Assembly (NCBI GenBank): GCA_002502245.1
Contig: DAPW01000029.1
Location: forward strand, 1-64,000
DNA length: 64,000 bases
Source of the DNA: Methanoregula sp. UBA154
GTDB lineage: Archaea; Halobacteriota; Methanomicrobia; Methanomicrobiales; Methanospirillaceae
Direction: 5' to 3'
Shown here piece after piece: positions 17,871 to 26,606 of this stretch; positions within the stretch are counted from its first letter, which is position 1; the number at the start of each line of letters is the position of its first letter. A program made the position numbers and the translations under genes. The notes below the pieces were generated by a model. That model did not search any database, was not told the origin of the DNA, and saw nothing but the letters and a program-made list of their open reading frames with translations.

Positions 17871-17984
17871 GCGGATACCGTTAATACGGGAGGGACCTGT
17901 TTCAACCTTTTCTGACTGGGCTACATCCGGAACGTGCCCCCAAAAAAAACTGAATGATTCATTTTGTCTTTTGAGTGGTTTTTC

Positions 17985-18450
17985 TGTTCTGGAGAAATCA
18001 TTGTAAAGTGATTAAATCGCCCCCATTGCGCCAGCACTGCCTCCGGGGAGCTCATGGCGCATGCGATGCCTTGGAATTTTCTGTATTGTCCTCATTCAAA
18101 ATTGACCAGGTAATACGGTGTTATCGCTATTCGGGGATGCCACAGCTGCGGGGACGAAGCCCCAAGAGCGTCGGAATTGTACGAAGGATTTCCTATGAAA
18201 ATCGAATTCTTTAGAGACAGAATAATGGTGTTGAGACCTCCATACCCCCGATTATGATATATGCCGCCGCCCCCGGCGGGGCGCCCCGCGGCGGATCAAC
18301 GACTGATATTTCTGAAAAACACACAAACTGCCCCGGCCGTGCCCCGGAGGGGCCCTGAGGCGGGGAGCCCTCGTGAAAATTATGTGTATTTTCCGCTTTT
18401 CATCGTTCCGGTGTGAACTCCACCGGTTCATGCTCGTTTCTACAGAGCTG
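17985..18450 (-). repeat. Composite intergenic repeat: unit B, inverted unit A, inverted arm P
   Basis: Unit B lies at about 17990-18190 (GGCGCATGCGATGCC, CAAAATTGACCAGG, GGAATTGTACGAAGGATTTC). Unit A lies inverted at about 18205-18370 (CCCCGGCGGGGCGCCCCG, GTTGAGACCTCC). Arm P inverted is at 18397-18450 (CATCGTTCCGGTGTGAAC, GTTTCTACAGAGC). This is nearly the mirror image of the 8757 copy. It lies directly upstream of the CDF-like gene. Confidence 0.85.
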
Positions 18451-18502
18451 TTTTTCCGTCATTTCGGAAAAAACAGCATTCACCGAAGAGCAAGATGAAG
18501 TG

Positions 18503-18510
18503 TTTATATC
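18503..18510 (+). promoter_or_regulatory. TATA box of the CDF-like gene
   Basis: TTTATATC lies 30-37 bases ahead of the ATG at 18540. It sits about 50 bases beyond the end of the repeat element, so the promoter lies outside the repeat. Confidence 0.6.
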
Positions 18511-18539
18511 ACAATCGCGACAATATCCGGTATACGTAA

Positions 18540-19463
18540 ATGGCTCGCGATACGATCCGTCCCTCTGATGGCGGGGCAGGTGAGACAGCACCGGTCGAAT
18601 CCCGGCAGCGGACGGTTCTGGTCAGCCTTTGCTCTGACATTCTTATCTGGCTCCCTGAGGTTATCGCGGTTGCAATTACCGGTTCGGCCACCATGTTCGC
18701 CGATGTGGTGAAATGCGGTAACGAGCTTCTTGCAACCTTCTTTGCCTATCTTGTCATCAGGAAGATGAGGAAAGAAGGGCAGTACTCCTATGATTTCGGG
18801 ATGGGAAAGTTCGAAACCATAACGCGGATCACCACAGGTGCCGTGATGCTGGTTTCCCTCCTCATTATCACATTCTTCACCTATAACCGGCTCGTGCATC
18901 CCGAACCGCTCCAGGAGGGTGCCTTTTTGAGCATCGGCCTTATGTTCGTTGTCAGCATTGTCGATGGCTACCAGTGGCGGAAGAATTCCCGTATCGCACA
19001 GGTCGATCCGTCCCCCATTATCGAGTCGCAGGTGAGGCTCCGGAGGGCCAAGACCTTTACTGACATCGCTGTCCTCCTTGCGCTGCTCCTTTCATTCGGT
19101 CTCGCCGGATATCCCGGGATAGAATACCTTGATCCGCTCGTTTCGTTTGTGATCATCGGGTTCCTGCTCGTTGCCGGATTCAGGGAGATCTCGTATTCCC
19201 TTCCGGACCTTGTCGATAAGACGCTGGAAGAGGAGTACCAGATTCTCATTCTGAAGGAGCTGACCGCGAGGTTTGATCAATTCAATGCTTTCTACGGGGT
19301 CCGTTCTCGCAGGTCCGGAAGTCATATCTACATTGAGATATCAGTAGGATTCGAACCTGAACGGAAGATGGGTGATGTTCAGGACTTTATCGACTCGGTG
19401 AAAATTTCTATCGAGAAATTGATACCTGGCAGTATTGTCAGTATCGTCCCGACCAGCGAGTAA
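18540..19463 (+). CDS. Divergent cation-diffusion-facilitator-like transporter, copy 1
   Basis: A 307-residue protein with the CDF layout: six membrane helices (about 28-215), the TM3 signature YDFGMGKFETI, the TM6 start DPLVSFVIIGF, and a C-terminal ferredoxin-like domain (about 225-300, RRSGSHIYIEISV). CDF proteins exchange Zn or related metals for protons. However, the transport-site residues differ. In TM2 the usual HxxxD is KCGNE (KxxxE), and in TM5 the usual HxxxD is KTFTD (KxxxD). Lys cannot replace His as a metal ligand, so the substrate or mechanism is probably altered. The paralogue at 44815 shares the change. The start is supported by the TATA box at 18503. Confidence 0.85.
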   Translation: MARDTIRPSDGGAGETAPVESRQRTVLVSLCSDILIWLPEVIAVAITGSATMFADVVKCGNELLATFFAYLVIRKMRKEGQYSYDFGMGKFETITRITTGAVMLVSLLIITFFTYNRLVHPEPLQEGAFLSIGLMFVVSIVDGYQWRKNSRIAQVDPSPIIESQVRLRRAKTFTDIAVLLALLLSFGLAGYPGIEYLDPLVSFVIIGFLLVAGFREISYSLPDLVDKTLEEEYQILILKELTARFDQFNAFYGVRSRRSGSHIYIEISVGFEPERKMGDVQDFIDSVKISIEKLIPGSIVSIVPTSE

Positions 19464-19652
19464 ATCCCGGGACACTTATCAGGTAGAGAACGACAGCGTG
19501 TACGGTTCCGAAAAGTCCCTTGCACCGGATGCCCCTTTTTACGCTCGACCTCACGCCGGGAACCGGTTGCGAAATTCCGGGCGGATGACTGTGTAAAAAA
19601 ATGTGCGGTCCTCCCCGGTGAGTCGGAAGATCTTCCGGTACCCGGGGAAAAA

Positions 19653-20459
19653 TCATCCGGGGCCATCGGCCGGCTGGATCAAATCTTTCCTGACCTGTCG
19701 CCTCGCCAGCATCTCAACCATCTTCCCGATCGCGAGGTACAGGGGGTTGAGCGGAACGTCCATGAAATACTGTACATCCGGTGAAAGCCAGCCATGGTCT
19801 TTCCAGTACCGGAAATCGGCAGGTGATATTTTTTCCAGTTCCGTAAATGTCGGCCGCATGCCATAAAAATGGAGCACTCTTTTGAGGCCGGGACTTTCTG
19901 GTCCGGTCCGGAGCAATGCCAAAGAGAACCTCTCTGCGCCGTCCCTGAGCTGTTTTTTGTTCGTCTCGGCCCGCTCTCGAGGCACCGGGCCGAACTGCGA
20001 GATAAGTCCGGCTGTTCCTGCACATTCAAATCCCCATGCCCAGGTAATAATTTTCAGATACTCCAGGGTTTCATCAGTCCCGATAATACCGGCAGTGACA
20101 AGGAAGAATGCCGGTTTTCCGAAAAAACGGGGCCGGTGACCGATGTAACTGATCCGGTCAATGAAGTTCTTCATCAGCCCTGAGACGTTTATGCTGTACA
20201 CCGGTGATGCGAAGATCACCCCATCGGCAGCCAGCATTTTTTGTACAATGCAATGGACATCGTCATCGTGGCTCGGGCATTTCTCCTCCCCGCGGGAGAA
20301 ACAGACCATGCACCCTTTGCAGGGATCAATGTGAGCATCCTTCAGCCAGGCATATTCAAATTCCGTCGGGCAGATCTTCTGCAGGTGTTCACGGAACTCT
20401 TCACAGGCACGGAATGTGTTTCCCTTGCGCGGGCTTCCCATGAGAACGAGGACCTTCAT
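19653..20459 (-). CDS. Iron-sulfur flavoprotein (Isf-like), tandem copy 2
   Basis: A 268-residue flavodoxin-fold protein of the NADPH-dependent FMN reductase/Isf group. The FMN loop is GSPRKGNTFRAC near residue 8. A compact Cys motif CKGCMVCFSRGEEKC (C-x2-C-x2-C-x7-C, about 48-62) fits the 4Fe-4S site described for Methanosarcina Isf. SPVYSINVSGLMKNFIDR is the second flavin loop. Residues beyond about 190 form an extra C-terminal domain of unknown role, with DVPLNPLYLAIGK near the end. The protein probably carries electrons or reduces small oxidants. It is 660 bases downstream of a close paralogue on the same strand, both behind a TetR gene. Confidence 0.88.
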   Translation of the reverse strand: MKVLVLMGSPRKGNTFRACEEFREHLQKICPTEFEYAWLKDAHIDPCKGCMVCFSRGEEKCPSHDDDVHCIVQKMLAADGVIFASPVYSINVSGLMKNFIDRISYIGHRPRFFGKPAFFLVTAGIIGTDETLEYLKIITWAWGFECAGTAGLISQFGPVPRERAETNKKQLRDGAERFSLALLRTGPESPGLKRVLHFYGMRPTFTELEKISPADFRYWKDHGWLSPDVQYFMDVPLNPLYLAIGKMVEMLARRQVRKDLIQPADGPG

Positions 20460-21122
20460 GAGACCTGCCCCCGGTCAATGCGCTGCCCTTTCGGTCCTGA
20501 CGCTGCCGGAATCATAAAAAATTCACCCATACCACGTGTAATACTCCTGGAAGGATATAACGATTTTTACCGTTTCCGAAGAATGCGGGGAGGTGATTCT
20601 ACCCTGAGCCGGTTTTTCCGATCAGGTGTGCCGGCGCGTGGCAGAGCGGCCGATAAAGCGGACGTACCGGGATCTCTTGGGGGACCTGCATTCCCCAAAA
20701 TCCCTCCACATTGTCGTAGTCTCGCGGCCATAATCTCCTGTGCCATTCCCACACCACGCTATTTCATAGAAAAACGGCACCATTTCCCCCGGTTTTCCTC
20801 ATTTTCACACCCGGAAAATGGAGACGTTATTCAGCCGTATCCGGTGGGGCGATCCCGGTCCGGATCGACATCAGGGCGGAGTGAAAGGAAGGCCTGTTTC
20901 CCGGCCCGGGTTTCTGCTGGTGATGGCGGCGCTCATTCAGGGAGGATGGGGGTAGAGGGGCATCCTGTTTCCGGTAAGGGGTGCCAGCGCCTGTCCAGGC
21001 TGGATTTTTTCATTCAAGATCTGTGCTGTTGTGAGCAGGCCACGTCCAATACGCTGCCAGCAGGGAAGTTTTGGAAGGGGGAAAAATGTACATGCCCGGT
21101 TTATTCATCCATTCTCACGGGT
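20460..21122. other. Spacer between tandem flavoprotein genes
   Basis: No convincing gene or repeat unit in 660 bases. Its length is notable, because tandem paralogues in an operon usually lie closer. A separate promoter for the downstream copy is therefore likely, although no clear TATA box was seen. Confidence 0.4.
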
Positions 21123-21911
21123 TTACAGACCCATAAATTTCCTGAAAACACGTTTTCCATACCGTTCAACAATCTTCCCGATTGCCCGGTACAGGGGGTT
21201 GAGCGGGACATCCAGGAACCAGTTCGCATCCGGCGAGAGCCAGCCCCGGCTTTTCCAGTACTGGTAATCAGCGGGTGAAACGGTTTCGGTTTGCGAGAGT
21301 ATACCCCGCGCTCCATAAAAGGCAATGACATCCATGATGCGCACCCGCCTTGGTGTTGTGCGGAGTAATGTGGCAGAGAATGTCCCGGCAGCATCTCTCA
21401 GCAGCCGGGTGTTTATCTCGACCCGGTACGGGGGAATGACACCATTTGGCGTGATGAGTCCGGCAGTTCCTGCACATTCAAACCCCCATGCCCATGCCAG
21501 TGTTTTCATGTACTTCAGGACATCATCAGCACTCATGATGCCCGTTGTCACGAGGAAGAACGCTTTCTTTTCAAAGAATCGCGGCCGGTGGCCGGTATAA
21601 CTGATCCGGTCAATGAAGGTCTTCATCTGTCCCGACACATTCGCACTGTACACCGGTGATGCGAAGATCACCCCATCGGCATCCAGCATCTTCTGTTCAA
21701 TGAGACGGACATCATCGTCACGGTTGGGACATTTGTCCTCACCGCGGGGGAAACAGACGAAGCACCCTGTACAAGGCTCAATGTGCGCATCCCTGAGCCA
21801 GATGTATTCAAATTCCGCCGGGCAGATCTTCTGCAGGTGTTCACGGAACTCTTCACAGGCGCGGAATGTGTTTCCCTTCCGCGGGCTTCCCATGAGAACA
21901 ACGATCTTCAT
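21123..21911 (-). CDS. Iron-sulfur flavoprotein (Isf-like), tandem copy 1
   Basis: A 262-residue paralogue of the gene at 19653. It has the same FMN loop (GSPRKGNTFRAC), compact cluster motif CTGCFVCFPRGEDKC and second flavin loop SPVYSANVSGQMKTFIDR. The C-terminal extension with DVPLNPLYRAIGK is also kept. The N-terminal 60 residues are nearly identical between the copies and the later half has diverged, which suggests duplication with continued use of both. It is the first flavoprotein gene downstream of the TetR regulator on the same strand, so control by that regulator is a reasonable inference. Confidence 0.88.
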   Translation of the reverse strand: MKIVVLMGSPRKGNTFRACEEFREHLQKICPAEFEYIWLRDAHIEPCTGCFVCFPRGEDKCPNRDDDVRLIEQKMLDADGVIFASPVYSANVSGQMKTFIDRISYTGHRPRFFEKKAFFLVTTGIMSADDVLKYMKTLAWAWGFECAGTAGLITPNGVIPPYRVEINTRLLRDAAGTFSATLLRTTPRRVRIMDVIAFYGARGILSQTETVSPADYQYWKSRGWLSPDANWFLDVPLNPLYRAIGKIVERYGKRVFRKFMGL

Positions 21912-22269
21912 GTCCGTTCCCCGCGGATCACCGGTGCAGGTTCATTCCCGGCAGCTCTTCCGGAAGACAGTCCCCGTATGATCGGGCGCGTGCCTGAGGT
22001 CGCCATTCTTCTGTACCAATGCTGGTACCATAAATCCTGGACAGTCATCCTTCTGTTCTCCACCTGATTTCTCCCTGTTGTCTGTTCGCGTTTTCGTGCT
22101 GCAGCAGATCCGGCACTGTCGGATATGCAGTTATGTAAACGCTTGATTACTTATTTGGGCATGTAGATTAATAAAGTTAACGATCGATTACTTTCAATTT
22201 CGTGCTCAGGTGCTATAACATCCCGGCAGGGTATAAGAAAACCATGAAGCCGGAGGCTGTCCGGGGCAG
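21912..22269. other. Intergenic region between TetR and flavoprotein genes
   Basis: No gene seen. The AT-rich part at about 22130-22200 (TTAATAAAGTTAACGATCG) is a plausible site for promoter and operator of the flavoprotein genes. It contains the short inverted repeat GATTACTT...TCGATTACTT-like strings, but a clear operator could not be defined by eye. Confidence 0.35.
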
Positions 22270-22914
22270 TCAGGGCTTCAGGAGTTTCTCGAAAAATTCG
22301 ATAGGGGCCTGCAGCTCCTTCTCCATCATTTCGATCGTCCTGGGTTTTGTGTAATCCATGATGAATGTCTGGTAGAGCCAGGCAAACCGGAATGCATTAA
22401 AGACCTCAGCCAGCGCACGCGGGTCGCAGGGACGGATCTTTTTATCATCCATCTGTTGCTGGAACAATGCTTCCGTATAATCTTCAGCCCGTGACCCGTA
22501 TTCTCTCTTCAGGTAATCACGGATCTTCTCGTTGTGGTGCATTTCGATGAACAGGACGTGCACGATCCTGATGAGGGAGGGATCCGCCATGAGGTAACGG
22601 GGCAGGCCTTCCAGCATATCCCGGAAGATACTCCCGTCATCCCCCGCCCTCCGGGCCGGGGGCAATGGCGTGTACACCCGCTTTTCCATGTACGCAAGGA
22701 TAGCATCAAGGATCGATTCCTTGCTGGGGTAGTGCCGGTAGACCGCACTTTCCGTAATGCCGACCGCACGGGCGATATCCCGGACGGATGTGCGGTCGTA
22801 CCCCCGTTCAGCGAACAGGTCAACCGCGGCATCAAATATCTTCTCCCGGGTATGCTTCTCACCCGGTACCTTCGCCGGGCGGCCGCTCTTTCCGGTTGAG
22901 ACTCTTTCGGTCAT
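22270..22914 (-). CDS. TetR-family transcriptional regulator
   Basis: A 214-residue regulator. The DNA-binding domain lies at about 20-66: TREKIFDAAVDLFAERGYD, then TSVRDIARAVGITESAVYRH as helix-turn-helix, and SKESILDAIL. A TetR_C-type ligand-binding helical domain fills the rest and ends IEFFEKLLKP. A basic N-terminal tail (KSGRPAKVPGEKHTR) precedes the domain. TetR proteins usually repress neighbouring genes until a small ligand binds. The two Isf-like flavoprotein genes lie downstream on the same strand and are the likely targets. The start at 22914 (MTERV) was chosen over an ATG four codons earlier; either is possible. Confidence 0.9.
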   Translation of the reverse strand: MTERVSTGKSGRPAKVPGEKHTREKIFDAAVDLFAERGYDRTSVRDIARAVGITESAVYRHYPSKESILDAILAYMEKRVYTPLPPARRAGDDGSIFRDMLEGLPRYLMADPSLIRIVHVLFIEMHHNEKIRDYLKREYGSRAEDYTEALFQQQMDDKKIRPCDPRALAEVFNAFRFAWLYQTFIMDYTKPRTIEMMEKELQAPIEFFEKLLKP

Positions 22915-23577
22915 GCACTCCACCATTCACCGCAACAGGTCTTCTTCATTATGTTCTCACGCAGGCTGATGAATTCATCCTGGCTATCCACGATCCCATA
23001 TTGATGTGAATATGATATGAATTCTGCCGGATCCGTACGGGGATCATCCTACATCCACCTTACGTGCTCCGGCCAAAACGATTGTCCGGGAGACGGAATA
23101 TCTCCGGGTGTGGATGAGGGGGTGGTCATTCCCGCCAATCAGGGGTCAGGAAGGCAGGGTGATACGGTCAACATGAAGGTCAAAATAATCATTGGAGATA
23201 TTTACGGAACCGGAGATGAAGAACAGCGTCAAAATTCCGGGCAGTCCCTGGTGGAACGGGGGCATTCAATTGGTGGCAGGGATCTCTGCGGCACCAGGAA
23301 TAACCGGCAACCGGTGCAGGGTCCATCATAAGCACGGATTTTTGTACCAATACTGAACGGCATGGATCCCGATTGGGTCTCACCCGTATTCGGATTCTTA
23401 CCCGGGGCCAGGCTCCGCCCTTGGAAAAAATTGAATTGGATCCGACGGTATCTGGATTACCGGTAACGGCAGACCCGCATGGGATTTTTTAAGGGTATAG
23501 TACTAATCGGATTGCATCTGATAAATGAAAAAAATCTCACAAGAAGCCTATTATGCTCATGATACGATCCCTCCAGT
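22915..23577. other. Intergenic region, no gene seen
   Basis: Between a minus-strand regulator and the plus-strand DUF2769 gene. It presumably holds both promoters. A plus-strand open frame at 23017-23331 was inspected and rejected. No dispersed repeat unit was identified. Confidence 0.4.
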
Positions 23578-23820
23578 ATGCGAACCGGTGGGAGTATGGT
23601 GGAGGATACCGAAGAGAACCGGCAGATCTGCCGGAAGTACTGCGGGGTTTGCCCGAGCTTCAGACACAACTCACTTGAAAAATTTCAGCCCGATACACTG
23701 TTCTGCTCACGAGGAACATCACCGGCCCCGTCCCAGAAAGAGATAAACTGCTATTGTCCGGCCTGCGAACTGTACACAAAGCACAGCCTCGTCATCGGAC
23801 ACTTCTGCGTTAAAAGATAG
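23578..23820 (+). CDS. DUF2769-like Cys-rich protein
   Basis: An 80-residue soluble protein with eight Cys in two clusters: CRKYCGVC at about 24-31 and LFCSRG near 47, then CYCPAC at about 64-69 and a terminal HFCVKR. The layout matches DUF2769 proteins, which are small, presumably metal-binding and common in methanogenic archaea. The cysteines suggest an iron-sulfur or zinc site, but none has been assigned from the sequence. An alternative start at 23596 (MVEDTEEN) lies directly behind GGTGGGAG, too close for normal use as a ribosome-binding site. It ends six bases from the convergent ABC transporter stop. Confidence 0.72.
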   Translation: MRTGGSMVEDTEENRQICRKYCGVCPSFRHNSLEKFQPDTLFCSRGTSPAPSQKEINCYCPACELYTKHSLVIGHFCVKR

Positions 23821-23825
23821 CGGAT

Positions 23826-25616
23826 TTATGTACCGGTCGATGTTACCGGCCTGCTTTTTTCCACCGGGGTAGGGTTCCTGCGTTCACCTATCTGCTGGCG
23901 CCACATCGCATAATACAGGCCCTTCTGTTCGAGAAGACTCCGGTGAGACCCGGTCTCAACGATCTTTCCCGCCTCCATGACAAAGATCACGTCTGCGTGC
24001 AGGATGGTAGACAGGCGATGCGCGATCAGGATGGAGATCTGGTCCCTGCTCGTGGAGATATCCCGGATGGTATTCGTGATATCCTCCTCGGTCAGCGAAT
24101 CGAGTGCCGATGTTGCCTCATCAAAGATCAACAGGCGGGGATGGCGCACCAGTGCCCGGGCAATGGAGATACGCTGCTTCTCCCCGCCGGACAACATCAT
24201 GCCGCCCTCCCCGATGTGCGTGTCAATCCCGAGCGCAGAACGACTCAGGATCCCGTCACACGAAGCCTTGTGCAAGGCATCGATTATCTGTGCATCGGTC
24301 GCGTCCGGCATCACGAAGAGGAGGTTCTCCTTGATCGTACCCGAGAACAACTGGGGGTCCTGTGTTACGAGGCCGATCTGCCGGCGTAACGGGTTGAACC
24401 GGATCATGGAAGAGGGCTGGCCGTTGAAATAGATCTCCCCGCTCTCCGGCCGGTATAATCCCGCCATAAGCTTCATGAGCGTTGACTTGCCGGCACCCGA
24501 AGGGCCGACAAACGCTATCGACTCGCCAGTCCTGACGTGGAACGAGATACCGTCGATCGCATTATACCGGGCAGTCCGGTGACGGAAGACCACGTCCTCA
24601 AAACGGATATCGGCGAGCTCATCAATCGCGATCGGGTTCTCCGGTCGTTCTTCAACATGCTTCTGCATCAGCTGGTCGAAATTACTGACCGATGCTTCGA
24701 CCTCGCGGTAACTCACGATGATGGTGCCAAGGTCCTGCAGGGGCCCGAAGATGATGGCAGTGATGAACTGCATCGAGACCAGTTCTCCCGTGGTGAGAAC
24801 TTCGTGAAAGATCAGCCAGAGAAGGATGAAGAGGATCGACTGTTTCAGGACGCTCAGGGTCGTTCCCTGGAAAAACGTCAGGAGACGGACCCGTTTTACC
24901 TTCGTCATCTCCAGGTTGAAGATCTTCAGGTTCTGCTCCTGCAGCCTCCGGATCTCGGGAAAGGTCAGGCCCAGGCTTTTCACGAGCTCGATATTCCGGA
25001 GGGATTCGGTGATCACCCCTGCCATCTCTGTTGTTTCGCGGGTGATGTCCCGCTGCGTTGTCTTGATCTCCCGGGAGAGCAGTATGGTGAGCGATCCCAG
25101 CACAATTATGCCGATGAGAAAAACAGGAACCAGCAGCCAGTTCCGGGTGAGGGAGTACGCTATGAGAAATCCGATTCCCACGAATGCGGAGAAGAGGATA
25201 TTGATGAATGCATTGATGAAGGTCTGGGTATCCGCCCGTACTTTCATCAGTACCGATAATATCCTTCCGCTCGGCTGGTCCTCGAACTCGTCATAGGACA
25301 GGCGAAGCGTCTGCGCGAGGCCGTCATTGAATATCTGCATCCCGAACGTCTGAACTGCCAGTCGTGCGTAATAATCCTGGAACGTCTTTGCAACCCGGGC
25401 AAGCACCGCGATAGCGATGGAGACTCCCAGCCAGAAGAGTACCCCCGCGACCAGCGCCTGTTCCGGGATGTTATTGGGATTTAACGCATAATCATCGATG
25501 ATCTTCCCGAAAATAATCGGATCGACAAGGTTCAGCAGCTGGCTGATACCCGCTAAGACAAGAGCGACAATGATAAGCCACTTCTGTGGCTTCAGATATT
25601 TCCAAAGGACCGTCAT
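23826..25616 (-). CDS. ABC-type exporter, fused permease and ATPase
   Basis: A 596-residue half-transporter. Six membrane helices fill residues about 15-310, followed by the nucleotide-binding domain at about 335-575. That domain has Walker A GPSGAGKST, Q-loop VTQDPQLFSG, signature LSGGEKQR, Walker B LLIFDEAT and switch His IAHRLST. It works as a dimer exporting lipids, peptides or drugs; the substrate cannot be told from sequence. The ORF begins at its first ATG (MTVLWKYLKPQKW), a typical start for such exporters. Its 3' end nearly touches the DUF2769 gene on the other strand. No partner half-transporter is adjacent, so a homodimer is likely. Confidence 0.93.
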   Translation of the reverse strand: MTVLWKYLKPQKWLIIVALVLAGISQLLNLVDPIIFGKIIDDYALNPNNIPEQALVAGVLFWLGVSIAIAVLARVAKTFQDYYARLAVQTFGMQIFNDGLAQTLRLSYDEFEDQPSGRILSVLMKVRADTQTFINAFINILFSAFVGIGFLIAYSLTRNWLLVPVFLIGIIVLGSLTILLSREIKTTQRDITRETTEMAGVITESLRNIELVKSLGLTFPEIRRLQEQNLKIFNLEMTKVKRVRLLTFFQGTTLSVLKQSILFILLWLIFHEVLTTGELVSMQFITAIIFGPLQDLGTIIVSYREVEASVSNFDQLMQKHVEERPENPIAIDELADIRFEDVVFRHRTARYNAIDGISFHVRTGESIAFVGPSGAGKSTLMKLMAGLYRPESGEIYFNGQPSSMIRFNPLRRQIGLVTQDPQLFSGTIKENLLFVMPDATDAQIIDALHKASCDGILSRSALGIDTHIGEGGMMLSGGEKQRISIARALVRHPRLLIFDEATSALDSLTEEDITNTIRDISTSRDQISILIAHRLSTILHADVIFVMEAGKIVETGSHRSLLEQKGLYYAMWRQQIGERRNPTPVEKSRPVTSTGT

Positions 25617-25894
25617 TATTCTGGCAAATCGGCGTTATTTCTTTTCTTCTCATATATAGTCGATGTCGTGTATGATAGAGCTGTCCTGAACATTGACCGA
25701 CAGGTCCGGAGGATATCAGCAGAAGCGGGCTGGCATCGGTGATGTCGGATTTCCCCACCGGAGCAATGGGTGTCGTACTGCACCCTTTGCCAAGGAAGAG
25801 GCATGGAGTGCCCGGTGTGGTGGAGGGTGCGAAGGAGGGTCCTGGAATTCTTTGGATTTTTTAACACACACGATTGAAACTGATTAGGGAAAAT

Positions 25895-26395
25895 GTGCTC
25901 TATAGAAACGCACATGAACGGGCGTTCGCACCCGAACCATAAAAATCGGCAAAAGAATGTGGAGATTACGATGGTTCCCCGCCTCAGGGCCTCTCCGAGG
26001 CACGGCGGGGCAGTCCTGTGTTTTTTTAATATAAGCCATTGATCCGCCGCGGGGGCGCCCCGTCGGGGGCGGTGGCACCTATCATAACTGGGGGCATGGG
26101 GGTATCAACCCCCATCATCAATTCCGGAATGAACGATTTAATATGAAAATCCCCCTTTGAATTTTCATCCTGTATGCTTGTGGCCCTTTGGCATCATATC
26201 CGTTTTCATGGGAAATCATCGGATATCAATCATGATGCTTTCGGGGACTCCGCCCCCGCCGCTCGGGCATCCCCCGTGTGCGATTATACCAAATTACCTG
26301 TATACAATCGCAAGAGAAATTTTCTGTACAGGTCCGAGGCATCGCATGCGCCCCCGCTCCCAACGGGGGCTGGGATGGCGCAAGGGGGGGGCGGA
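25895..26395 (+). repeat. Composite intergenic repeat: arm P, unit A, inverted unit B
   Basis: Arm P (TATAGAAACGCACATGAACG, then CACCCGAACCATAAAAAT) is at about 25895-25945. Unit A runs to about 26140 (GGCACGGCGGGGCAG, CCGCCGCGGGGGCGCC) with an extra A/T segment after it. Inverted unit B is at about 26235-26395 (CGCCCCCGCCGCTCGGGC, GGCATCGCATGCGCCC). The copy lies between divergently transcribed genes. The remaining gap from 25617 to 26606 contains only promoter sequence. Confidence 0.8.
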
Positions 26396-26548
26396 TAATT
26401 TCCAAAAAATTGGTTTTCGACAGAGCAGGAAAATGGCTCACGAATCAATGCCCCGGGCGGCACGTTATCATGTGAGAGACAAGACTGCACGCTAGTCAGT
26501 CCTTTCCAATCCAGGCTTGTACTAAAGAGAACAGATTACCGGATAATG

Positions 26549-26558
26549 TTTATAAGTA
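26549..26558 (+). promoter_or_regulatory. TATA box of the AI-2E-type transporter gene
   Basis: TTTATAAGTA lies about 50 bases ahead of the ATG at 26607. AAAGGAAT near 26590 may be the ribosome-binding site. The promoter lies beyond the repeat element. Confidence 0.55.
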
Positions 26559-26606
26559 TCCTGCGAAAAGTAAAACCAGATAACATTTTAAAGGAATCCG
26601 CTCCCC

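Noticed and set aside
20241..21278. 345-residue plus-strand frame over the two flavoprotein genes
   Set aside because: It covers antisense of both copies plus the non-coding spacer. No protein features.
23017..23331. Open frame in the gap before the DUF2769 gene
   Set aside because: No ribosome-binding site, low-complexity Gly/Arg content and no family. Left as intergenic.
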